DNA from: Sphaeramia orbicularis
Lineage: Eukaryota > Chordata > Actinopteri > Kurtiformes > Apogonidae
NCBI RefSeq assembly: GCF_902148855.1
Contig: NC_043963.1
Span: 37,395,827-37,459,826, forward strand
Direction of reading: 5' to 3'
DNA length: 64,000 nt
Part shown: positions 1 through 11,087 of the stretch, piece after piece
Layout: every line of letters begins with the position of its first letter
Position numbering within the stretch: position 1 is the first letter of the stretch
Position numbers and translations under genes: made by a program
The notes under the pieces: model-generated
What the model was told of the DNA's origin: nothing
Seen by the model: the letters and a program-made list of their open reading frames with translations, nothing else
Database searches by the model: none

Positions 1-394
1 AAACTTACTAATAAAAATATATGGTGAGTTGACAGAGACAATCCCAATCCATAAAAGACATGACAAACTATGAAGCTGAAACTGAAGCACTGCGGTACTG
101 TTTATCTTTTAAATGCTCATTGTGGTCAGTTTCAGATGCTGCAGCTCTTTCATAATTCATAGTTTGAGTTATTGTTTATTCAGTATTAATTGTCAGCCTT
201 GTAAATCCAAGCTGGACTGACTGTACATATCCTGACCAAGGAAAATCAAATTCTCACTTTGTGCAGTAATCTGCACCTGGCTTTTCTGCCTCCATCCATA
301 ATAATATACATTATATAGCCTAAATGTCATCTAAAATTAACGTTTATTTTCAACATAGTATAGCAAACTATTACATGATCAAAAACAAATGAAT

Positions 395-495
395 TTTAGC
401 AAAAAAAAAAAGTCACCGTTTTGAATGTCTGGGTTCAACAGAAATTTGTGATGTTAAAATGGGGTCACGAGCCAAAAAAGGTTGGGCACCACTGC
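395..495. mobile_element. hAT-like element end, degraded
   Basis: The stretch ends in AGGTTGGGCACCACTGC, close to the terminal motif (reverse complement of GCAGTGGTTCCCAACC) seen at the ends of many fish hAT-type non-autonomous transposons. Only one end was recognised, with no matching partner or target duplication nearby, so this is probably a fragment. The flanks from 1 to 394 show nothing recognisable. Confidence 0.35.
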
Positions 496-499
496 ACAA

Positions 500-1075
500 A
501 GGCGAGACCAAGACCAAAAATAGACTAGAGTTAGAGTCGACATGACATGATAACTCATATCAATTGTAGAGCAAAAAGGCATTGCTGTAAAGTGTCATGA
601 CTAGTTAAATCAAATTCATGTCATCTTTTCTATTATATCGTCCTTATGTCTTTCATTTTAAATCACCCAGATTTGTCAGAGTTACACGTTTGGTCTATAG
701 TTCATGAAAGTAACACTCTCTCTAGGCCTGGTGGAAAATAATATTCCCAGCTGTCCTCTCCTATGACCAGTTTATCCGAACTTGTCAAGGGAAAGAGATG
801 GATGTACGAGGAAGATATTCATATGAAGTCTAATACAATGGAACATGTTTTTAAAATAGATGCATCTGACCGGTTGTGTTTGAAGAAAGTGTGTAGTAAA
901 TATTGATTCTATTCTGTGATGATGCAGTTTTTGTACAAATCCCATTGAGACTGCTATGTCCGAGACTAAGACAAGACCAAGACCAAAGAGAGTCGAGACC
1001 AAGACAAGACCAAGACCAAATGAGTTAAGTCTGTGACAAGACTGAGACCACAAAAAAATTGGTCTCGAGGCTAAG
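500..1075. repeat. GACCAAGACC-rich dispersed repeat, two blocks
   Basis: Two blocks, about 504-540 and 955-1065, are built from the degenerate unit CGAGACCAAGACAAGACC. The second ends in a segment with CAAAAAAATTGGTCTCGAGG. Such blocks are dispersed through fish genomes; I see no coding potential. The DNA between them is unremarkable AT-rich sequence. Confidence 0.5.
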
Positions 1076-1405
1076 ATGGATCTTGAGAACTAACTCACCA
1101 TTTAATCTACAGCAGTGCATCATATTGGTTAAGGTCATCACGTTTTTAGCATCGCTGTCCTATGAAAACCAGCTCAGAAAGAGCTCAGAAAAACAGGCCT
1201 GTTTGCATCTTTGTGAAATGCATTTTCCAGTCAATCCCAGAAACATTTATTCATTTTAAAGTTAATCCTTCATTTTATCACAAATATTCCAAAATTCAAA
1301 ACATTCTGAGATACGTGGTTTTCACTTGACAGGAATGAGATGATAAACTTTTATTTGAAAAATAACTAAAGCTGACAAACGAAAAAGACAAAAATAGAAG
1401 ATATA

Positions 1406-3033
1406 CAGTACAGGCCAAAAGTTTGGACACACCTTCTCATTCTTTGCATTTTCTTTATTTTCATGACTATTTACATTGTAGATTCTCACTGAAGGCATCA
1501 AAACTATGAATGAACACATGTGGAATTATGTACTTAACAAAAAAGTGTGAAATAACTGAAAACATATCTTATATTCTAGTTTCTTCAAAGTAGCCACCCT
1601 TAGCTCTGATGACTGTTTTGCACACTCTTGGCATTCTCTTGATGAGCTTCAAGAGGTAGTCACCTGAAATGGTTTCCTAACAGTCTTGAAGAAGTTCCCA
1701 GAGATGCTTAGCACTTGTTGGTCCTTTTGCCTTCACTCTGCGGTCCAGCTCACCCCAAACCATCTCGATTGGGTTCAGGTCCGGTGACTGTGGAGGCCAG
1801 GTCATCTGGCGCAGCACTCCATCACTCTCCTTCTTGGTCAAATATCCCTCACACAGCCTGGAGGTGTGTTTGGGGTCATTGTCCTGTTGAAACATAAATG
1901 ATGGTCCAACTAAACGCAAACCGGATGGAATGGCATGTCACTTCAGGATGCTGTGGTAGCCATGCTGATTCAGGTTGCCTTCAATCTTGAATAAATCCCC
2001 AACAGCGTCACCAGCAAAGCACCCCCACACCATCACACCTCCTCCTCCATGCTTCACGGTGGGAACCAGGCATGTAGCATCCATCCGTTCACCTTTTCTG
2101 CGTCGCACAAAGACACGGCGGTTGGATCCAAAGATCTCAAATTTGGACTCATCAGACCAAAGCACAGATTTCCACTGGTCTAATGTCCATTCCTTGGGTT
2201 TCTTGGCCCAAATAAATCTCTTCTGTTTGTTGCCTCTCCTGAGCAGTGGTTTCCTAGCAGCTATTTGACCATGAAGGCCTGATTCACGCAGTCTCCTCTT
2301 AACAGTTGTTGTAGAGATGTGTCTGCTGCTAGAGCTCTGTGTGGTATTCATCTGGTCTCTAATCTGAGCTGCTGTTAATTTGCGATTTCTGAGGCTGGTG
2401 ACTCAGATGAACTTATCTTCAGCATCAGAGGTGACTCTTGGGCTTCCTTTCCTGGGGCGGTCCTCATGTGAGCCAGTTCGTTGGAGCGCTTGATGGTTTT
2501 TGCGACTGCACTTGGGGACACATTCAAAGTTTTTGAAATTTTCTAGACTGACTGACCTTCATTTCTTAAAGTAATGATGGCCACTCGTTTGTCTTTACTT
2601 AGCTGATTGGTTCTCGCCATAATATGCATTCTAACAGTTGTCCAATAGGGCTGTCAGCTGTGCATCAACCTGACTTCTGCACAACACAACTGATGGTCCC
2701 AACCCCATCAATAAGGCAAGAAATTCCACTAAGTAACCCTGACAAGGCACAGCTATGAAGTGAAAACCATTTCAGGTGACTACCTCTTGATGCTCATCAA
2801 GAGAATGCAAAGGGTGTGCAAGGCAGCCATCAGAGCAAAGGGTGGCTACTTTGAAGAAACTAGAATATAAGAGATGTTTTCAGTTATTTCACACTTTTTT
2901 GTTAAGTACATAATTCCACATGTGTTCATTCATAGTTTTGATGCCTTCAGTGAGAATCTACAATGTAAATAGTCATGAAAATAAAGAAAATGCGAAGAAT
3001 GAGAAGGTGTGTCCAAACTTTTGGCCTGTACTG
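1406..3033 (-). mobile_element. Tc1-like DNA transposon, full length but inactive
   Basis: A 1,628 bp element begins CAGTACAGGCCAAAAGTTTG and ends with the reverse complement. It is flanked by the TA dinucleotide expected for Tc1/mariner insertion (1404-1405 and 3034-3035). The inverted repeats are unusually long, about 270 bp (1406-1677 against 2764-3033). They are long because the outer part of the transposase gene on the left is duplicated in inverted form at the right end. The transposase lies on the minus strand and is broken (next entry). The two arms differ at scattered sites, so this is not a very recent insertion. Confidence 0.95.
1569..2620 (-). pseudogene. Tc1-like transposase pseudogene
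   Basis: Reading from the ATG at 2620 gives MARTNQLSKDKR, the start of the paired-like helix-turn-helix of Tc1 transposases. The DDE signature is still readable: WSDESKFEIFGSNRR, then QQDNDPKHTS, then SPDLNPIEMVWGELDRR, a DD34E spacing. The C-terminal tail (GGYFEETRI) lies inside the left inverted repeat and stops at 1569-1571. The gene is dead: premature stops lie at 2543-2545, 2403-2405, 1938-1940 and 1677-1679, and there is at least one frameshift near 2470. An intact copy would encode about 340-350 residues that cut and paste the element at TA sites. This copy could move only if supplied with transposase in trans. Confidence 0.93.
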
Positions 3034-3082
3034 TATATAATGTGTCTCAAGTAAAAGAACACAGTCATGAAGTGAACATATT

Positions 3083-3902
3083 TGATCAACCATAACATTA
3101 TAGTCACTGACAGGCAACGTAGTATTAATTTAGATGATCTTGTTCTAGTTAGTGTGTAACTATATTAGACAGAAGGTGAATATTTAGCTCTCAGAGTTGA
3201 TGTGTTGGAAACACCAAAAATGGGCAAAACTAGGGATTGGAGCAACTTTTACAAGAGGAGAAATTGTGATGAATCACTGGATCAGATCATCCACAAATCT
3301 TGTTGTTCATTTCCAGTGTAAAGTGTTTAGTATCTCTAAAAGTATCTAAAGAACAACTGGATCTCAACCAAATGAACATCTATGGGATCATAACATTACT
3401 ACCATCTGTCTAATATTGTGTAGGTTCCCCTTTTTCCTCACAAAACCAGCTCTGAACTGAGGCCTAGACTCCACCAGACCTCTGAAGGTGTACTGTTGTA
3501 TCTGGACCCAGACATTAGCAGCAGATCAGTGAAGTCCTGGAAGTAGAGGTGGACCTTCATGGATCAGATTAATTTGTCCAACACCTCCCACAGATGATCA
3601 ACTGTCCTGAGACTGGGATGTCCTTCCTTAGTCCATTTCTGGTCTGTACTAACTACTGCAAACCAGGAACACCCAACAGGACCTGCAGTTGTGGAGATGC
3701 TCTGACCCAGTCAATATGGACCTGGTCAAAGTCACTCAGTTCATTATGTTGCTCATTTTGCTGCATCCAACACATCAGCTTTAATGCCTAAATGTTCACC
3801 TGCTGCTTTATGTATCAAACCCAGTGAAAGGTCCCGTTGTAATGAAATAATCAATATTATTAACACTTCTCCTTTCAGTGGACATAATGTTATGGCTGAT
3901 CA
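3083..3902. mobile_element. Non-autonomous DNA transposon with short inverted repeats
   Basis: The two ends are imperfect inverted copies of about 30 bp: TGATCAACCATAACATTATA on the left and, reading inward from the right, TGATCAGCCATAACATTATG. The 820 bp interior has no transposase-like frame. Related sequences with TGATCAGCCATAACATTA ends are familiar from fish genomes. I cannot assign a superfamily because no convincing target duplication is visible. Confidence 0.75.
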
Positions 3903-3925
3903 GTGTACATGACCCACTGCTTAGT

Positions 3926-4888
3926 AGGAGTGATATTTTGCTTTTTTAAATGGAATTATGCATTTTAAAACATTTCCCTGTGGTCTTCATAAACTGTAAA
4001 TGCTATGCTTGGGTCTGAATTCTTCATTAATTCAACTCCACAGGTCCATCTTCAACCCTATTTCTGAGTAATGACACCAGAAAGGTCGTTTTGAGCGCTG
4101 GCCCTTCAAATACAAATGAGCCACTTCATGCCCCACCCCCTCCAGGTTGTTGGCTGTGCTGTTCTGTCCCATTCAGCCACTTGTGTTTGTTCATACAACC
4201 AACAACTGAACATTTTAGGTAATCGGCTTGAAGTTTGGACATATTTTCAGTATGGACTACAACCGCTGACAATTACACTGCAAAAATCAAAATCTTACCA
4301 AGTGTATTTTTCTCATTTCTTGTCAAAATATCTCATCACACTTAAAATAAGACATAATCACCTAAAGAGTAACTTGTAAGTGAGATATAAGAACTTGCTT
4401 TTTTGCTTAATTCAAGCAAAAAAAAATCTGCCAATGGAGCAAGTGAAAATGATCTTGGTAAGATTTCTTGAAATAAGATTTTCAAGATCTATTGTCTAAA
4501 AATAAGTTCTTATATCTCACTGAAAAGTTACTCTTTAGGTGTTTATGTCTTATTTTAAGTGTGATGAGATATTTTGACTAGAAATGAGAAAAACACACTT
4601 GGTGAGATTTGGATTTTTGCAGTGTATGTCGTACTCTGAGATTTGTTCGTTGGAAGTCTTGACCTTATATGTGCAAATATTGTGATGTAACTAGTCATAG
4701 ATGTGACAAATTAAACAGGAATTAAAATGGGTTGTAGAAATCCACTTGATTTTTGCCAAAATGAATATAAAGATAACTTTGCAGCACCTGGAGGGTTCAA
4801 ATTCAAACTTTATGAACTGTTAGGGTCCAAATACACAAATAAATGTACCAAAGACTAATAAAAGTGGGTTTTGCAAAATATGACCCCT
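3926..4888. mobile_element. Dispersed TIR element, copy A (carries nested MITE)
   Basis: The ends AGGAGTGATATTTTGC and GCAAAATATGACCCCT are inverted repeats. The interior is a close match, over its whole length, to copy B at 11494-12107 in a ZNF335 intron. Shared landmarks include GCTATGCTTGGGTCTGAATT and the CCACCCCCTCCAGGTTGTTG stretch. Once the nested MITE at 4276-4624 is removed, both copies are about 614 bp. No coding capacity is visible, so this is a non-autonomous element of unknown superfamily. Confidence 0.8.
4276..4624. mobile_element. Fold-back MITE, TA target duplication
   Basis: This 349 bp element is nearly palindromic. It starts CACTGCAAAAATCAAAATCT and ends with the mirror sequence finishing TTTTTGCAGTG, with inverted arms of about 125 bp that match at most positions. 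It interrupts copy A of the host element. The uninterrupted copy B shows AATTATGTCG where copy A shows AATTA, then the MITE, then TATGTCG, so insertion duplicated a TA. That points to the Tc1/mariner superfamily. Confidence 0.9.
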
Positions 4889-4954
4889 TTAAAACAAAGC
4901 AATATGACAAATATAATGGTAGAAACATAAAAAAACCTGAGTCTATCTAAACTT

Positions 4955-4960
4955 TTTATT
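4955..4960 (-). promoter_or_regulatory. Poly(A) signal of the Ig receptor gene
   Basis: AATAAA on the minus strand lies directly next to the TAA stop codon. If used, the 3' UTR would be only about 20-30 nt, which is unusually short. Another signal further down (within the repeat cluster below 4900) cannot be excluded. Confidence 0.5.
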
Positions 4961-6126
4961 TTATGTGTGGATGGCCAGTGTGGAGTACTCCACAGTCCCA
5001 GCATGCTCTGTTCTCCAGGCCGACTCAGGGGCTTCCTCTCCCTCCTGTGTTGTGTGCATCCTCAGGTTTTCGTACAGCTCTGTGGGTTTCTGGTGAGCTT
5101 TGAAATCCACTGTGGTGTAGATTATACCGCTCAGTTCCTGTGGGACACAAACCTTGTCAGCAGACTATTGAATCATAAACATGTCTCCTGTTTGTTATGT
5201 TTTTAAAGTCAAGTGACCATGACTGTCAGAGGCTGCTGGTTCCTTCTTTAGCACTCACCGGGACCTCCTGTTTCAATGACTCACACAGTGTGTCTTCACA
5301 TTTGTCTACAAAGAAAAACAACATCACACTGAGGCTAAAAAGTGTGCAATAAATGCCAACTGAGTTAAATTACTTGGTGAAAACTCAAAACGATACCATC
5401 ATCAATTTATACAGTTTGCTTACTTGACTGTTTACGTTTTGCCTTCACACAGCAGAAAATGACACCAACTAGTGAAGTGATGGAAATCATTGCTGCAAAA
5501 GAAACAATGGTAGCAAGAGGCAGCCCAAAACTCCAGGGAACTCTGGGGAGAGACACCAAACTTCACTCAGGTGTGTAGTCTTCACTCATGTAACATCATT
5601 TAGCCGGTAAAAAAACAGGGGAACCTAGTCAGTGATGTGTAGAGTGATGAATACCTGGGACTGTCACTGTGGTCGTGGGCCAGAACAGGTCCAGTGGGGA
5701 CTGGGGTGGTCTGGGTTGTGTTGGGAGCATTTGTGGTTGTTATTAGTGGAGGCTGAGACTGAGTATAGTCACCTGAATCTTCTGTAAAATACAAAATAAC
5801 ATCAGTACTTCGACTGTATAACAAACACTGAACTACACACTGCAAATGATTTGGTTATTACCAAGATCAAAACAAACTTAGATTTAGAAGTGTTAGGTAA
5901 TTTATGTTGTTTTAAGAGTTCATTTCTTATTTTAAGTGTTCATACATCTGTAGATAGATAGATGCCTGCCATAAACCATCTGAGCAGCACTTGCTAAAAA
6001 GTAAACACATGCAATAAAACAACTGTTATAAGGTCGTAAACTGACAAAAATCACTCATATTCACTATTTGCAGCTTGAAAGGTTTTATTAAATCTCTCTG
6101 AATCACTGTATAATGTTATAAAAACC

Positions 6127-6160
<34 letters not shown>

Positions 6161-7244
6161 CTTTATTAATCCCAAGGGAAATTCAAGTATTCAACAGCTT
6201 TGCATACAGAAAAAAACAGGCAGGTTAGTAACCAGGCTGACATTAAGGTTAGTATGTACTTTAAAAAACTTCCTGTAAACAAAAGACTTCTAATTTAAAA
6301 ATCTGTCGATGTGCTTATTTAGATTTAACTATCTTGATTCAAGAATCTTGTCAAGTGAAATTATCTTGTTGCATGGACATATAATGTCACTTGTTTTGAG
6401 TTCCTTTTTCCTCAGATTTAGAGTTTTAATCTTGTTTTAAACACCCCTTTTTTGCAGTGCATAGACCATCAAGATCCCATAGTGCAGTACCATCGCATAC
6501 AATCTGTTGTGCAATATCAGTGAGAAAATAAAGTGCAACTATGCTTAGTGAAATCCAGGTGGTGACATTTTTTGACCAGACTGTGTTTTCGTAGTTCTAA
6601 TTCTCATATTTTATACAGTTCTCTATTTTTCTGTTTTTGCTATATATTATTTTTTGTGCTTTGTTGCTATAAACCTGTGTATTTTGCTGCAGTGGGATCA
6701 ATGATCTAATCCTAGAACCTAAGTAAAACTTCAGGAAAAAACAAAACAAAACTTACTGTAATTTCATCACATAATGTTAATGAACACTATTTAACACTTA
6801 CCTGAGACATCTGAGACCTCTGAGACTTCCACATAGTAGTCCCTGTAGATGTGGTTTTGGGTTCCCATCACCATACATCTGTAATACCCTCCATCCACAA
6901 TCTGCACATTTGATATTTTGAACTCAATCCAGCCGTTGTCCTCAGTTTTGGTAACTCTACCTTTTAGAAAATCACACGTGTAGCCTGCACTGTCCAGCAG
7001 TTTGAAACATCTTCCTGGATAGAGTTTACAACAGGATTTGTTGTAATTATTATAAAATGAAGGGTAGACCAGTCTCAGTGAAATGTCTCTGAACTCCTGA
7101 GTCCTCTGCAGACCTTTTAAATGAGAGGTGTCTGGAGAGAAAATATTTATCATTAACATTGTCATTACAGGCAATCAAAAGAAAGAATTCTTTTTTTTTT
7201 CTTACCGTACCTATTAGAAGAAGAAAGACAAAGGCAAACTTCAT
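4961..7244 (-). CDS. Inhibitory Ig-type receptor with ITIMs (CD300/pIgR-like)
   Basis: Six exons (7211-7244, 6802-7131, 5655-5781, 5424-5542, 5259-5305, 4961-5137) join in phase to 277 codons plus stop. The order is: short hydrophobic leader MKFAFVFLLLI; one V-type Ig domain (about residues 12-120) ending in the F-strand motif GGYYRCMV; a Thr/Pro-rich stalk (122-163); one transmembrane helix (about 168-196, ending CCVKAKRK); and a cytoplasmic tail. The tail holds two ITIMs, IIYTTV (Tyr226) and VEYSTL (Tyr270), plus YENL (Tyr241), a possible Grb2-type site. Family knowledge: such tails recruit SHP phosphatases and damp leukocyte activation. The Ig domain keeps the extra CC...C disulphide candidates of CD300-like domains, but the usual B-strand cysteine is replaced (LRLVYP). 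The leader is short, so exon 1 is the weakest part. The subfamily is inferred; it could equally be called CMRF35-like or pIgR-like. Confidence 0.85.
5838..6459. mobile_element. CACTGCAAA MITE split by a later insertion (intron 2 of Ig receptor)
   Basis: The ends CACTGCAAATGATTTGG and TTTTTTGCAGTG, and the arms next to them, match in inverted orientation the uninterrupted MITE at 33807-34066. The match breaks after ATACATCTGTAGAT and resumes at AATCTGTCGATGTGC, so the middle, about 5957-6300, was inserted later. The element sits in an intron and does not touch the exons. Confidence 0.75.
5957..6300 (-). mobile_element. Inserted LINE 3' tail with (GATA)n
   Basis: The insertion contains (GATA)n at about 6129-6160 followed by CTTTATTAATCCCAAGGGAA. 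Read on the minus strand this is a 3' end of the form TTCCCTTGGGATTAATAAAG plus (TATC)n, typical of some fish non-LTR retrotransposons (Rex/CR1-like, family uncertain). The flanking ATCTGT(A/C)GAT on both sides looks like a target-site duplication of about 10 bp. Confidence 0.55.
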
Positions 7245-8080
7245 CTTCAACTGATGGCTGAGCTTTGCACTGTTTCCACTTTGGCAGACTTTAGAGGGTC
7301 TGAGGCGCCTCCTCACTGAAGGAAGAAGGAAGTGGTTCACGCAGCACTAAGACAGACGCTTTCCTCATGAGGCTGTCGGGTCTTCGACGACTAAACACAG
7401 CTCTTATCATGTGTGACTTTCTTTGCATGTTCCTTTTTAACACTTTATCAGGCAAGTGACTATTTTTGGTCATTTCCACACATATTACAAGACAGTGACA
7501 GCAACAGTTCCAGTGAGGACAGTGAGTCAACAATCTCAGGTCCAATGTGGTCTACAGGGTCTGTAAGGTCCACCTCTGCATGAGCGGTGAGTGTACCTGC
7601 TTTGTTAGGTACCATGAAGTAATGGTACTAATGTAAGGAATGATGTTCAAAGGGAGAATGTGGATATGGACAGGGGTCTGGATCAGCACTTATGTTGGTC
7701 TAATGTTCTAAAATACATGTTCCTTTCACATTACATATGTTTTTCTTGTACTTTCTTGGCTGTTTTTTTATTTGCCACATATGGGTAAGGAACCAAATAC
7801 GGTAACTTCATTGACCATGACTTTCTACATGACAATAAAACATTTTGAAACGTTTCACTAAAGTAATAAAGTCTTTTTATATCCTCCAATAACACACTAA
7901 GGTTGAATTTTAGAATCTCAGAGTATTTCTATGAGTGAACTATAAAAGGTTAAGTTCATCTGACAATACTGGAGACACACGGGCCTGGTCAAGGGGAGGT
8001 AAACATGGGTGGTAAAAAATTTAAATTGTCCCTCAGTACCCTATTATGGCTAATTTTTTTTAGGAAATTTTGTCTAGTTA
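7245..8080. other. 5' flank of the Ig receptor gene
   Basis: This should contain the 5' UTR and promoter of the minus-strand receptor. I see no clear TATA box or CpG-rich stretch and no other gene. Confidence 0.4.
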
Positions 8081-8541
8081 CCTCCGCCAAGGAGGTTATG
8101 TTTTTGCCAGGCTTTGTTTGTCTGTCTGTTTGTTTGTCTGTCCATTAGTGTGCAACATAACTCAAAAAGTTATGGACAGATTTTGATGAAATTTTCAGGG
8201 TTTGTTGGAAATGGGATAAGGAAGAAATGATTAACTTTTGGGGGTGATCCGGAAGAAATCCTGGATTCTGGATCACTTTGAAATTTTCGTTAACATTGTG
8301 GTAAATGGGGCCAAAATTTTTGTTTCCCAATATCTCGCTTAATTATTGACCAAAACTCATGAAATTTAACTCAGGAATTGACAATGGGGTCCTCTATCAC
8401 ATTTCAAAGGCTGATCCGGATCTGATCCAGAAGGCGGATTTTATTTTAAAAAATGTAGGATTTGTATCACCGATTATGTGGGGAATTTTTGCGCTTGGCG
8501 GTGGTCTGCGCTCTCCGAGTGCTTTTCTAGTTTGAAATATT
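8081..8541. repeat. CCTCCGCCAAGGAGG dispersed repeat
   Basis: The unit starts CCTCCGCCAAGGAGGTTATG, has a TTTGTCTGTCTGTTTGTTTG tract, repeated GATCCGGA-type words, and ends GGTCTGCGCTCTCCGAGTGC. I recognise this as a repeat dispersed through many aquatic animal genomes. The ends are partly inverted (CCGCCAAG and CTTGGCGG). No protein is encoded. Confidence 0.75.
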
Positions 8542-10376
8542 GTAAAAATTTTAAAATTGTAATACATGAAGTTCTTTTTTCCATATTTTACTTTTTATTA
8601 TGTGTATCCAACATACTGTGTTGAGATTGTTATACTACCTTTTCCAAAAAGTACTTTTTATTGCATGTAAAGTTTGGGGTCTGGTGATTTTAGGCATTTG
8701 ATCCGTTGCCATGAAATTAGTGTTTTTAAAATTTTTTAATGGTTTTACTTGGAACTGGATAATGAAAATTACAGAAAGTTGTAATTGGAAACTTATGTTT
8801 TCTTCAAACAAAATAGTCGGTGTTTTTGAGATTATGGTCTGTTTTGATCCGTTACTTTCTTTTGCCCCTAAGGAAATTTTAATTATGGAACATTTTTGCT
8901 ACACCATTAACTGGTGTTATAGAAACACATATTAGTTAACGTATTTAATTTTATTTTATGTGAAGTTTTGTTGGGAACATGGCATTTTAGCAATTTGCAT
9001 AAGCATAAAACAAACAAACTGATGTTCTTTTATTTTTTTTGATCCATTACCAGGCTTATTTTGTCTTTTTTAAAAAACATATATTAATTATTGATTAGAT
9101 TATGATGATTATGGTTTTATTTGTAGTTTATTGTTGTACCTTGATGTCAGCTGCTCATCAGAGTGAATTCAGGTTTCAGCATGATTAAGTCCTTAACAGA
9201 GGGGGTAAAGGAGGACAGACTGAGGACAGGGAGCCTTCAGTGACCTTTGACTTTCTTTTATAATGCGGACCTTTATGATCAGGTATAGCCAGATGTGTAG
9301 TATGTATTAACAGCAATGAAATGGTGGTTTCTTTATTTGTGGCTTCATTTCATGCTGCGTTCACCCCTCATCTTACCTGTGCAGGTGGTAGGGTCCATGC
9401 AGGTGCCACTGAGGGCATAAATGTTACTGCAACATAGCAGGGAGGGAGCAGCTGCTTCATTTTTTCATCATTTTCATCATTTCACATCACAGTCTGTTTT
9501 GATTGTTTTTCTTTTCTTCTCTTTAAAACTGCCCCTTTTTGATCCTTCTCCTATTTAGTGCCAAAACAACCTTTAACCCCTCCATAGGCTCTTGTGTGAC
9601 ACTGGTAAAATTTTGTTACAAATGTCTTATTACAAAAATAAACATATCGTTACCCTCACAGCATAATTCCCATTTTTGTCATATTTTTGTCCAAATTGTG
9701 AAACCAGCATATATTACTCTCCTAACACTGCAGTTTCATTTCATGCAGATATCACAATATGGCCAAAAATATAACAAATATCATGCTATGAAGCCAACAA
9801 TATTCTGTTCCATAGCTTTGACAAGGAGGGAAAGTGATCACTCACTTTTGCCTGTATTTAGTCAGAAACAAAAAGTAGCTAAATCTATTGCCTCAGTTTT
9901 CATGAAACCTGGTTTAATGGTACGGCACAGGCCAAAGAGAAACAAACTGTAATAATGAGCAGATTCCTATGAAGTGGGTGAAGTCTACAAATGTTTTTCA
10001 CATTCTTCAACACTTGAGAGGAAGTATTTACTTGTAATGGTGATGCTAAAAGCAACTACAAAGTAAGTACAAAGGCGTTGTATCTGAATGTTTTTTTTTT
10101 TTTTTTTTAATCAAAAAGCTTATATGTTGGTTATATTTTGCCTTTATTCTGGTTTAGGTTTGTTTTTAGGACCTACTAATTAAAGAAAATCAAAATATAA
10201 TACATGTTTAACAAAGTAGTGATCTATAGTTTAGTAATATGTAACTCATATCTCTAACACTGTCATGTTGTAAATCAGTAAATAATCAGTGACACTATCA
10301 AAAAAAAAGGAACACACAAACACAGCCTAAATATGACACCGTAACGTCTGCCCGTGTGAACACAGCCATAATGACT
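8542..10376. other. AT-rich intergenic DNA
   Basis: No gene supported. A weak internal duplication may exist: GCATGTAAAGTTTGGGGTCT near 8664 resembles ATGTGAAGTTTTGTTGGGAA near 8958, each followed by GATCCGTT/GATCCATT words. A T17-18 run lies at about 10091-10109. The open frame of 137 codons at 9539-9952 has no recognisable features. Confidence 0.4.
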
Positions 10377-11087
10377 TTTATTTTCAAAGTGTCCACTGCA
10401 ATGTATGTTTTATCGCAGGTCTTAAAGCAAATTAATCAGGACATTCAGGGACAATTAATAGGGAATAAATACAAAATATACACAAAGTCATTTATTTGGT
10501 GCCAGCTTTCAGCTTATTTAACACTTTATAGTCACTAAATCAAAAGTTTCCTCCCTCACGGGGCATAAGACATAATGCAAAAGGTATGTACATAATAATT
10601 AGTAAACAAAACATTTCATTCTGACAATTCACATATCTTATTACAGATCAAAAATAAACACTCCCTTTACTTTTCATTTCACTCTGTCTTAAAACTAAAA
10701 TTCTCACTTGAACACAGTTACTAAAACATGAAGCCTTGTCATTGTATTAGATAACATTGTCTTGCAAATCAAAGCAGCTGAGGCACGTAAACACTTATCA
10801 GTTTCAGTAATTTAAAAACAGACCATCTTTACCTTAAATCACCTCTGAAATGCACCAGCCCTATGATTAAGTTAGAAGAAATGGGTGCAATAATCTGAAT
10901 GTACAAAAAAGCTGTTCTTTTTAAACAGTGCAATAACCCCAAGCAGATGATTCTGTTGAGAAGACAATCCTTTCATTCACAGCCAGTTGAATGCATAAAT
11001 AAGTTAAGGTCACTCTACTTGCCAGCCTGTAGTGGTTTTTGTTCTGATCAGGTGCAGGTTTGTACCCTGACAGGTTTGACAGGTTGT
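10377..11087 (-). other. Probable ZNF335 3' UTR
   Basis: The DNA downstream of the ZNF335 stop is unique and AT-rich. On the minus strand AATAAA occurs at 10491-10496 and 10377-10382, giving 3' UTRs of about 0.6-0.7 kb. Which signal is used cannot be decided from sequence. Confidence 0.5.

Noticed and set aside
4276-4624. Palindromic structure that might be a hairpin RNA gene or CRISPR-like repeat
   Set aside because: There are no spaced repeats. The empty paralogous site with TA duplication shows it is a MITE.
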